This document shows positions 9,011 to 17,935 of a stretch of DNA of 64,000 nt, one piece after another (within the stretch, counting starts at the first letter, position 1; each line of letters starts with the position of its first letter). The position numbers were made by a program, and so were the translations under genes. Below the pieces are notes generated by a model. It did not search any database, was not told the origin of the DNA, and saw only the letters and a program-made list of their open reading frames with translations. Source of the stretch: DATAWK01 sp036267255 (GTDB lineage: Bacteria; Acidobacteriota; Terriglobia; Terriglobales; Acidobacteriaceae); NCBI GenBank assembly GCA_036267255.1, contig DATAWK010000032.1, positions 161,629 through 225,628 of the forward strand, read 5' to 3'.

Positions 9011-11170
9011 CTACTTCAGCCGCGCGCCGATCTCAACATCTTCCAGAAATCCGGCCAGCACAGGCTTGCCCTTTTCGCCGATGGATGCCGCCACGATCAT
9101 TCCGTTCGACTCCAGCCCGCGCAGCTTGCGCGGCGCCAGATTGGCAACGATGACCACCTTGCGCCCAATCAGACTTTCCGGCGCGTAAACCTCGGCAATG
9201 CCAGCGACAATCTGCCGCTGTTCGTAGCCCAGATCCACTTCCAGGCGTAGCAGACGATCGGCCCCCGGCACACGCTCGGCAACTTTGATTTGCGCGACGC
9301 GCAACTCCACCTTGGTGAAGTCGTCAATGGCGATCTTTGCTGGGACTGCCTGCGCTGGAACTGCCGGTGCCGTCGCTACCGCTGGAGCTTGCACAGCAAT
9401 GGCAGGCGCCGCAGTGACCGCTGGCGCTACAGCGGCTGCGGGAGCCCCTGTCGGTACGCGCTGCTCGGTTTTTTGCTGCACCGGCTGGACCGAAGGCGTG
9501 ATTGGTTGCGGAGTTCCTGCTTTTGGATTTGCCGGTGCCGCCTTCGGTTCAGCGTCTGCGGGGGGTGCTTCCGCTGCATTCTTCTCTTCTTTTTCCTGCA
9601 TACGTTGGATCGCGTCCTTTTCTGCGCGGGGGAAAACAGGCCCCAGCTCGCCAATCTTTGTTCCGGGTTTCAGTTCGCCCCAGACGATCTCTTCTCTATC
9701 GACGGCTGCAATGTCGCCCAATCCAATCTGCGACCAGATGCGCGTGGCAGCCTGCGGCACCACCGGATAGTTCAGGATTGTTAGGATGCGCAATGCCTCC
9801 GCGCAGGTATATAAAATCTCCGCCAATTGCGCACGGCTGGCATCGTCCTCCATCGCACCCAGCTTCCAGGGCGCGGTTGCCGTGATGTAACCATCCACGG
9901 CCGCCACCAGCGTCCAGATGCTTTCGAGGGCGCGAGAAAACTCCAGAGCCTCCATGCGATGGTTGGACTCCGCGACAACTTTGGCAGCCACTTCGGCAAT
10001 CCGCTCGGCAGCTTCACTCCGCTTTGCGGCAGGCACCGGCACTACGCCATCAAAATACTTTCCGATCATGGTCAGCGTACGGCTGGCCAGGTTGCCATAT
10101 CCATTGGCCAGATCGGCGTTGTAGCGCTCCACGAGGGCATCGAACGAGAAACTGCCGTCGTGCCCGAAGGCAATCTCGCGCAGAAGGAAATAACGCAGCG
10201 CGTCCGCGCCGAGTACATCGAGAATCGTCTCCGCACGCACGATGTTGCCGCGTGACTTCGACATCTTGCTCTGCTCAAACAATAGCCAGCCGTGCGCCAC
10301 AATGCTCTTGGGCAGCGGCAGCCCGGCAGCCATCAAAAAGGCAGGCCAGTATACGCAATGAAAACGGCTGATCTCTTTCCCAATCAGGTGCAGATCCGCA
10401 GGCCAGAATTTTGCCAGACATGCTTTGTCCGCCGGCGCATCGCTGCCATAGCCCAGCGCGGTAATGTAGTTCGCCAGCGCGTCCATCCATACATAAATGA
10501 CATGCTTCTCGTCGCCGGGAACCGGGATGCCCCAGTTGAAGCTGGTCCGGCTGATGGACAGGTCTTTCAAGCCGCTGCGTACAAACGCAATCACCTCATT
10601 GCGTCGCGTCTCGGGGCGAATAAACTCCGGGTGCGCGTCATAATATTCCAGCAGCGTGCGCTCAAAAGCGGACAGCTTGAAGTAGTAATTCTCCTCGCTC
10701 ACCGTCTCGGTGGGCCGTCCACAATCCGGGCACGGCTCACCTGCAGGCGCATCGACATAGAGCTCGTCAAAGACGCAATACTGGCCCGTGTACGTGCCCT
10801 TATAAATGAACCCGCGGTCCTTCAGCTCCGTAAACAGCCGCTGCACGCCGCGCTTATGGCGCTCCTCGGTGGTGCGGATGTAATCGTCATAGGTAAGCCC
10901 CATGCGGTCCCACAGAGAACGAAATTCGGCGGAAACGGCGCCGGCAAATATTTCGGGACTCTGCCCTGATTTCTGTGCAGAACGTTCGATCTTCTGGCCG
11001 TGTTCGTCGGTTCCCGTCAGGAAGCGCACATCGAAGCCGCGCATCCGTTTGTACCGGGCGATGGTATCCGCAGCTACGGTGGTGTACGTGTGTCCAAGGT
11101 GCGGGCGCGCGTTCACGTAGTAGATCGGTGTGGTCAGATAAAAGGGCTTCTTGCTTTTTTTGGTCGGCAT
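9011..11170 (-). CDS. metG: Methionyl-tRNA synthetase with C-terminal tRNA-binding domain
   Basis: The protein charges tRNA-Met with methionine. The class I signatures are plain: YLTTPIYYVNARPHLGHTYT (HIGH box as HLGH) and KMSKSRGN. A CPDC knuckle is present near residue 140, but the partner cysteine pair is reduced to YCVF, so metal binding may be altered. After the anticodon-binding helices comes an Ala/Pro/Val-rich linker of about 90 residues (roughly 520-613), then an EMAPII-type tRNA-binding domain beginning DDFTKVELRVAQIK. Total length 719 residues, longer than usual owing to the linker. tatD follows 45 bp downstream. The call is secure. Confidence 0.97.
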   Translation of the reverse strand: MPTKKSKKPFYLTTPIYYVNARPHLGHTYTTVAADTIARYKRMRGFDVRFLTGTDEHGQKIERSAQKSGQSPEIFAGAVSAEFRSLWDRMGLTYDDYIRTTEERHKRGVQRLFTELKDRGFIYKGTYTGQYCVFDELYVDAPAGEPCPDCGRPTETVSEENYYFKLSAFERTLLEYYDAHPEFIRPETRRNEVIAFVRSGLKDLSISRTSFNWGIPVPGDEKHVIYVWMDALANYITALGYGSDAPADKACLAKFWPADLHLIGKEISRFHCVYWPAFLMAAGLPLPKSIVAHGWLLFEQSKMSKSRGNIVRAETILDVLGADALRYFLLREIAFGHDGSFSFDALVERYNADLANGYGNLASRTLTMIGKYFDGVVPVPAAKRSEAAERIAEVAAKVVAESNHRMEALEFSRALESIWTLVAAVDGYITATAPWKLGAMEDDASRAQLAEILYTCAEALRILTILNYPVVPQAATRIWSQIGLGDIAAVDREEIVWGELKPGTKIGELGPVFPRAEKDAIQRMQEKEEKNAAEAPPADAEPKAAPANPKAGTPQPITPSVQPVQQKTEQRVPTGAPAAAVAPAVTAAPAIAVQAPAVATAPAVPAQAVPAKIAIDDFTKVELRVAQIKVAERVPGADRLLRLEVDLGYEQRQIVAGIAEVYAPESLIGRKVVIVANLAPRKLRGLESNGMIVAASIGEKGKPVLAGFLEDVEIGARLK

Positions 11171-11265
11171 GCGGGGCGTTAGGCTCGCGGATCAGAATAC
11201 AGCGCGGCTATCTTCATCTTAGGGTTCCAGCAAAGCAGCGTCAAACGCAGCATTTCATTTGAGTT

Positions 11266-13380
11266 ATGCAGTGCGCGCGGATGGCTGCTGCTAAAATTCA
11301 CCTAGACCCACTTATCTTCTTCCCGGAATCATCCGTGTATCGCACCTACAGGCAACTTCTCTTTGCGCGCATCCAGGCAATTCTGGCGCAGAAGTACCAG
11401 ATCGAAATTGCATCGCTCGCCGTCGAGCAGCCGCCCAAGGTGGAGTTTGGCGAGTTCGCCCTGCCCGTTGCCTTCGAGCTGGCCAAGCGGCTGAAAAAAG
11501 CCCCGCGCAAGATCGCCGAAGAACTCGTCGCGGAACTGGGCCACATTGACGGATTCACATCGTTTGAAGTTGCCGGTGCAGGCTACATCAATGGCAAGCT
11601 GGATCGCGCGGCGGCTGCGCGCAAGATAGCCTCTGGAACGAGCGAGCTGCCACCACTGAACTACGCCATTGTGGAGCACACCAGCATCAATCCTAATAAG
11701 GCAGCACACATCGGCCATCTGCGCAACGCCATCCTGGGCGATACATTGGCACGCATGATGCACTGGGGACTCAAGCGCTCCGCCGACTGGATGCCTGCCC
11801 GGGTGCAGAATTACATCGACAACACCGGCGTGCAGGTGGCCGATATCGTCGTTGCCCTGACACATCTGGAAGACATGGATATCACAGGAGTCGAACGCTG
11901 GATGGAATCTCTTCACCAGCGCAACGAGCGCATCGACTTCGTCTGCTGGGACCTCTACGCGAACGTTTCGCAATGGTATGAGGCCGACCCAAAGCAAAAA
12001 GAAGCTCGCAAAAAAATCCGCATGGACACGCTGCATGCCCTGGAGCAGGGCGGTAACGAAATAGCGCAAATTGCGGAACTTGTTTCCACTGCCATTGTGC
12101 GGAGACATCTGGAAACGATGGAGCGGCTCAACATCGAATACGATTTTCTTCCACGAGAGAGCGAAATACTGCACCTGCATTTCTGGGATGCGGCCTTTGC
12201 GCTGATGAAGGAAAGAGGCGTGCTCTACAAAGAGACGGCAGGCAAAAACGTAGGTTGTTGGGTGATGCGCCGCGCTGGAACGGACGGCGCGAACGGCGAT
12301 GGCCCGGATGAAGACGCCAAGGTCATCGTTCGCTCCAACGGCACCGTCACCTATGTCGGCAAAGACATCGCCTATCATCTGTGGAAGTTCGGCAAGCTAG
12401 GGTTGAATTTTGAATTTAAGCTGTTCCATACCTACCCCGAAAGTACATCATTCCTCTATAACGCTAGCGAGAATAGAGAATGTTACATTTCCACCGAGCA
12501 CGGGATTAGGCCGACACCAGATGTTCCCTCAGTCCTAAACTCATTCAATAACGCTAAAGCTATTTACAACGTCATTGATTCGCGCCAAAACGATCCGCAG
12601 AACAACGTCATCGAAGCGCTGCGCGGCATGGGCTTTACGAAGGAAGCCGAGAATTACCATCACTTTTCCTATGAGATGGTGGCGCTCACGCCACGCTGTG
12701 CCGTCGAACTGGGGTACACCCTCTCCGATGAAGACAAAGATCGCCCCTTCATCGAAGTCTCCGGGCGCAAAGGCTTCGGCGTTAAGGCCGACGACCTGAT
12801 CGACAAGCTGATCGAAGCCGCCAAGGCCGAGGTAGACGCGCGACATCCCGAATTGGATGACGTCGAACGCCGCGCCATCGCTACAAAGATCGCCGTCGGC
12901 GCGCTGCGTTATTACATGCTGCGTTACACGCGCAACTCTGTTATTGCATTTGATTTTCAGGATGCGCTCAGTTTTGAGGGTGAGACCGGCCCCTACGCGC
13001 AATATGCCGTGGTCCGCGCCGCCAACATCTTCCGCAAAGGCAACACCACACCGCAGGCAGCACTGGCTGCGCTTGGCTCCGTCGATTCCACGCAGTATCT
13101 CGTCGGCGAAGACGGAACCAGTATCTGGGAGGTATGGCTCAACGCGTCGAAATCGTCGCTGGTCCTGGAGCAGTGCATCGCCACCACCGAACCGGCGTAC
13201 CTGGCGAAATATGCCTTTCAACTGGCGCAGCAGTTCAACAACTTCTACCACCGGCATCACATCCTGACGGAAAGCGACCCGGCACGCAAAGCATTGTTAC
13301 TCGCCACTGCCGCAGTCGCCCATCGCGAACTTACTCGCGCCTTGAGCTGGTTGGGCATTGAAGTTCCCGAAGTGATGTAG
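11266..13380 (+). CDS. argS: Arginyl-tRNA synthetase
   Basis: Charges tRNA-Arg. The class I HIGH box appears as SINPNKAAHIGHLRNA, with the lysine just before it that in ArgS compensates for a missing KMSKS; the KMSKS region reads SGRKGFGVKADDLID, so the canonical loop is absent. The C-terminal DALSFEGETGPYAQYA and the DALR-type anticodon domain are present. The start is uncertain: ATG 11266, ATG 11281 and GTG 11335 are all in frame, and homologues begin near YRTYRQLLF, so the first 20 or so residues may be untranslated. About 12397-12565 has markedly more A/T and unlike codon use compared with flanking parts of the same gene. Transcribed divergently from metG. Confidence 0.95.
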   Translation: MQCARMAAAKIHLDPLIFFPESSVYRTYRQLLFARIQAILAQKYQIEIASLAVEQPPKVEFGEFALPVAFELAKRLKKAPRKIAEELVAELGHIDGFTSFEVAGAGYINGKLDRAAAARKIASGTSELPPLNYAIVEHTSINPNKAAHIGHLRNAILGDTLARMMHWGLKRSADWMPARVQNYIDNTGVQVADIVVALTHLEDMDITGVERWMESLHQRNERIDFVCWDLYANVSQWYEADPKQKEARKKIRMDTLHALEQGGNEIAQIAELVSTAIVRRHLETMERLNIEYDFLPRESEILHLHFWDAAFALMKERGVLYKETAGKNVGCWVMRRAGTDGANGDGPDEDAKVIVRSNGTVTYVGKDIAYHLWKFGKLGLNFEFKLFHTYPESTSFLYNASENRECYISTEHGIRPTPDVPSVLNSFNNAKAIYNVIDSRQNDPQNNVIEALRGMGFTKEAENYHHFSYEMVALTPRCAVELGYTLSDEDKDRPFIEVSGRKGFGVKADDLIDKLIEAAKAEVDARHPELDDVERRAIATKIAVGALRYYMLRYTRNSVIAFDFQDALSFEGETGPYAQYAVVRAANIFRKGNTTPQAALAALGSVDSTQYLVGEDGTSIWEVWLNASKSSLVLEQCIATTEPAYLAKYAFQLAQQFNNFYHRHHILTESDPARKALLLATAAVAHRELTRALSWLGIEVPEVM

Positions 13381-13394
13381 CTGGAAATTTTCCT

Positions 13395-14024
13395 CTAATC
13401 CGGAGGAGGATCGAGAAAGCTGATGGAAGTGATCCTGGCATTGCCGGTCAACAAAATTCCCGGACCATCAATTGGAATTGGGTTCATGCCATCATCGTCT
13501 ATCCATTGAGCATCCTGCAGGAAGACCGAGCATTCCTTGGCCGTGTCTGAATAGAATTTGACAACCCCCATGACCCGTCTGCCGTCTTCCAGCTCCACCT
13601 GCACAATGGAGCCAGCCGCCGGATCGACCTTCTGTTGAATGTCCTGAAATGTGTCGTTCCATATGGAGTTTCTGGAGGTCCGCTCGGTCAACCCAATGAA
13701 ACGGAACCAGCGCGCCCCATCTTTATTGACGTACAAAATCATCAACAAAGAAAAGAACAGGGTCAGGCCTGTCAGCCAGAGCAGATTGATCCGATGGAAC
13801 TGAAGGGTATCTTCTTCCGCGGAGTGAACTGCCGTGACCGGCATGCTGCCATGCAGGATTAAGCTGTAGCTCACATAGATCACGAAGCTGAAGAGCAGCG
13901 CTTCAATGACCTTTTCCAGATCTGTCTGTTTCGCTCGAACCGCAAACATCTGGACGATATAGGCTGCCGAGAATCCGGGCAGCAGGATCAATAATATCTC
14001 CAGTGCCACCACCGTATCTGGCAT
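13395..14024 (-). CDS. DUF6338-type membrane protein
   Basis: This 209-residue protein starts with a membrane segment (VALEILLILLPGFSAAYIV) and has two more hydrophobic stretches (about residues 43-62 and 82-100) before a soluble C-terminal half with VQVELEDGRRVMGVVKFYSD. That pattern fits the DUF6338 family, whose soluble domain is a small beta-barrel-like module; function is unknown. Start ATG 14024 lies only five bases after the stop of the upstream small protein and lacks a good ribosome-binding site, so translation is probably coupled. It converges on argS with a 14-bp gap. Confidence 0.75.
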   Translation of the reverse strand: MPDTVVALEILLILLPGFSAAYIVQMFAVRAKQTDLEKVIEALLFSFVIYVSYSLILHGSMPVTAVHSAEEDTLQFHRINLLWLTGLTLFFSLLMILYVNKDGARWFRFIGLTERTSRNSIWNDTFQDIQQKVDPAAGSIVQVELEDGRRVMGVVKFYSDTAKECSVFLQDAQWIDDDGMNPIPIDGPGILLTGNARITSISFLDPPPD

Positions 14025-14029
14025 GGGTC

Positions 14030-14191
14030 TTAGCTATTGACTGGTTGCGGATACTGGATGATGGATGCCGGTGGCTTGGGGGCGGGCACAGGCGGCGGCA
14101 GCTTTACCCGTTGTCTCGTTGACGGCTTCGCAGAGTCATGCGTCTTCCCTGCATTCTCCGATTTGCCTGATTTGCGGATAACGTAAGGCAT
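14030..14191 (-). CDS. Small proline-rich protein, coupled to DUF6338 gene
   Basis: ATG 14191 is preceded by AGGAGGG five bases upstream, one of the best ribosome-binding sites in the window, so this 53-residue ORF is likely translated. The product begins MPYVIRKSGKSENAG, is rich in Lys, Ser and Pro, has a PPPVPAPKPP stretch and no membrane segment; I do not recognise it. Its stop is five bases before the DUF6338 start, and an extended -10 element lies 18 bp upstream of its ATG, so the two form a two-gene unit in which this ORF supplies the ribosome entry. Missed by length cut-offs in many annotations. Confidence 0.65.
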   Translation of the reverse strand: MPYVIRKSGKSENAGKTHDSAKPSTRQRVKLPPPVPAPKPPASIIQYPQPVNS

Positions 14192-14209
14192 CGCGACCCT
14201 CCTGTGGCT

Positions 14210-14218
14210 ATCGTAGCA
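14210..14218 (-). promoter_or_regulatory. Extended -10 promoter of the small protein/DUF6338 unit
   Basis: Reading on the minus strand, TGC followed by TACGAT forms an extended -10 element, about 18 bases before the ATG at 14191. The same TGCTA-type element appears before five other genes here. Confidence 0.5.
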
Positions 14219-14270
14219 CCCAGCTATCAATAAATTCAGCCGGAAATCCTTGCGCACAGGGGGAAAGCCA

Positions 14271-14296
14271 GAAGGCGCGATGATTGTCGCGCCTTC
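14271..14296. terminator. Hairpin downstream of pstS
   Basis: GAAGGCGCGA and its exact complement (14287-14296) form a 10-bp, GC-rich stem with a 6-base loop, 68 bp past the pstS stop codon. There is only a short T-rich stretch on the minus strand, so termination is likely but not certain. Confidence 0.5.
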
Positions 14297-14363
14297 CGGT
14301 TCTTGCGTTTGTTTGTAGCGTGCGAAGCATACGTCCGCCGTCTGCCCGGGACTGAAGGCAGGA

Positions 14364-15437
14364 CTACGGGAGTGGCTGACCGCCTGCCAGCATCTGATCC
14401 AGCTGCTGTTTGTCGAACTGCTGCACGCTATCCGGCAGCGGTGCGTAGTTCAACGTAGCGGCTACGGCCTGTCCATCCCCGATAATGTACTGGATGAACT
14501 TCTTCAGCGCGGCGCGCTTCGCGCGGTTCGTTCCGTCCTTGGGCACCATCAGGAACGTAAGACCGGCGATCGGGTACGCATCCGGAGCCGAAGCCGGCGG
14601 ATTGACAATGGGAGTGCGTGGATCCGCCGTGATAATGTCCTTCGATCCGGCGATCGCGGCCGAGGTGCTTTGGATGCTGGGCGCGATAAATTTGCCCGCT
14701 GCGTTCTCGATAGAAGCAACCGGCAGCTTGTTCTCCACGGCGTACGCCAATTCCACGTAGCCAATGGCGCCAACGGCATTGTTTACCTGGCCCGTCACGC
14801 CTTCATTGCCCTTGCCGCCCAGTCCCAGCGGCCAGCTGACGGAGGTTCCAGAACCAACCTTGGTCTTCCACTCCGGGCTGACAGCGCTCAGATATTCCGT
14901 GTAGATGCCTGTGGTGCCGCTGCCATCGGCGCGATGCACCACCACAATGCCAGTCCTCGGCAGCTTGACGCCAGGATTCGACTTGGCAATTTCAGGGTCC
15001 TGCCAGCTCTTGATCTTGCCCAGATAGATGCCGGCAATCGCGGCGGGCGTCAACTGCAACGGCACCTTCACATCCGGCAGATTATAGGTAATGCAGACCG
15101 GCCCGGCTGTTTCTGGAATCTGCAGTACGGCAGGCATCGTCTTCAGCTGATCGTCTGTCAACGCCACGTCGCTGGCGCCAAAATCCACCGTTCCGGCGCG
15201 CACCTGCTGGATGCCGGCACCAGAACCGATCGACTGATAATTGATGCTGACATTTGGGTTCTGCTGCTGGAATACCGGAATCCAATGCGTCATGGCAGGA
15301 TTCACAAAGCTGCTGCCGGCGCCGGAGATGGCGACCGTCTCGGACTGAGTTCCATTGTCGTTCGATTTGCATGCGGTCAGCAGCAGCATCGGGAGTGTGA
15401 GGGCTGCAGTTGCGATTACCAGAGATTTACGAGGCAC
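14364..15437 (-). CDS. pstS: Phosphate ABC transporter substrate-binding lipoprotein
   Basis: Start GTG 15437 is favoured since GGAGGA lies three to four bases upstream; the upstream ATG at 15455 has no ribosome-binding site. The 357-residue protein has a lipoprotein signal ending LLLTAC, then the PstS signatures ISGAGSSFVNPAMTHWIPVF, GSGAGIQQVRAGTVDFGASD, HRADGSGTTGIYTEYL and SVSWPLGLGGKGNEGV. It captures phosphate at the outer face of the inner membrane for PstCAB. Those genes are not next to it in this window, so this copy is an orphan or is served from elsewhere. A phosphatase at 47254 could feed it. Confidence 0.93.
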   Translation of the reverse strand: MPRKSLVIATAALTLPMLLLTACKSNDNGTQSETVAISGAGSSFVNPAMTHWIPVFQQQNPNVSINYQSIGSGAGIQQVRAGTVDFGASDVALTDDQLKTMPAVLQIPETAGPVCITYNLPDVKVPLQLTPAAIAGIYLGKIKSWQDPEIAKSNPGVKLPRTGIVVVHRADGSGTTGIYTEYLSAVSPEWKTKVGSGTSVSWPLGLGGKGNEGVTGQVNNAVGAIGYVELAYAVENKLPVASIENAAGKFIAPSIQSTSAAIAGSKDIITADPRTPIVNPPASAPDAYPIAGLTFLMVPKDGTNRAKRAALKKFIQYIIGDGQAVAATLNYAPLPDSVQQFDKQQLDQMLAGGQPLP

Positions 15438-15670
15438 GATTCCTCCAGACGGCATACTGCCGTCGTGATCTTTTTCATAGTGTTGCCATCTGCGCGGGGG
15501 CAAACAGCAACCAACCAATGATGTACCAACCCGTGATGAATAGAGGATGAATTATTGCGGCAGCATTCCACGAAACCGCCATAATTTACAGCAATGTAAT
15601 ATTTGCAGACGCGTGCCAAAGCCTCATTTTTCCTGTACATAGCAAGAATCTTGCCCACGCAGCCAGAATT

Positions 15671-17197
<1,527 letters not shown>

Positions 17198-17238
17198 ATT
17201 CCTTCCTGAATTTCTTTGCAGATTTTTGGCATACCGGT

Positions 17239-17772
17239 CTATGCATTCCGACGCTTGCTGGCCACAATGGCTGCGCGAGCGTCCCGGTCGGCCTCGCGGC
17301 GACGCTCGGTTTCCCGTTTGTCCCAGGTCTGTTTCCCTTTGGCAATGGCAATCTCGCACTTCACGCGGCCATTGCGAAAATACAGCCGCGTCGGAATCAA
17401 GGTGAGCCCTTTCTGCTGCACTTTGCCGAATAACTTCCGCAACTCGTCGCGATGCAGCAGCAGCTTGCGCGTGCGCACGGCATCATGGCTGGCATAGCCG
17501 CTGTGGGAGTAGGCGCCGATATGGGCATTCAACAGGAAAACCTCGCCATCCTTCACAATGCCGTAGGCGTCCTTCAGGTTGGCCTTGCCTTCACGGATGG
17601 ATTTCACCTCAGTCCCGCGCAAGGCAACACCCGCCTCCACTTTCTCCAGAAGAAAGTAGTTGTGCGACGCCATCCGGTTCACCGCGGCATCTCGTTCTCC
17701 AGATGCAACCGGGTCTCGCGGTTTGGGCTTCTTGGGCGGATTGGGTGTGATATTGACGGCGGGGCGGGGCAT
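17239..17772 (-). CDS. smpB: SsrA-binding protein
   Basis: SmpB binds tmRNA and brings it to stalled ribosomes. The sequence shows NYFLLEKVEAGVALRGTEVK, the SIREGKANLKDAY loop, LLLHRDELRKL and a basic C-terminal tail rich in Arg/Asp, which enters the empty decoding site. A 30-residue Pro/Lys-rich N-terminal extension precedes the conserved core; homologues often start near RMASHNYF, so the extension is the less certain part. An extended -10 (TGCTAGCAT on the minus strand, 17793-17801) gives a very short leader. The secretin gene is divergent. No tmRNA gene was seen nearby. Confidence 0.95.
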   Translation of the reverse strand: MPRPAVNITPNPPKKPKPRDPVASGERDAAVNRMASHNYFLLEKVEAGVALRGTEVKSIREGKANLKDAYGIVKDGEVFLLNAHIGAYSHSGYASHDAVRTRKLLLHRDELRKLFGKVQQKGLTLIPTRLYFRNGRVKCEIAIAKGKQTWDKRETERRREADRDARAAIVASKRRNA

Positions 17773-17792
17773 GCAACTTTGCCTAAAACTTC

Positions 17793-17801
17793 ATGCTAGC
17801 A
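17793..17801 (-). promoter_or_regulatory. Extended -10 promoter of smpB
   Basis: TGCTAGCAT on the minus strand ends 20 bases before the smpB ATG; transcription would start about 14 bases before it. Confidence 0.45.
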
Positions 17802-17845
17802 CGCAGAATCCCCCTGTAGGATGGAGGCCGAGGGCAGCCTTCGGA

Positions 17846-17854
17846 TGCTATACT
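17846..17854 (+). promoter_or_regulatory. Extended -10 promoter of the secretin/pseudopilin operon
   Basis: TGCTATACT matches an extended -10 element. The predicted start point near 17861 lies upstream of all candidate starts of the secretin gene. No clear -35 is seen, as expected for this promoter type. Confidence 0.5.
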
Positions 17855-17935
17855 CAACGAAAATCAAGCATGGATCGCGGCATGCTCCAGCGGGCTGCGT
17901 CAAATAAACATCCAGCATCCCGGGCATTTCTATAC

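Noticed and set aside
11329..12378. 349-codon minus-strand ORF in argS
   Set aside because: Shadow of argS; no ribosome site or family motif.
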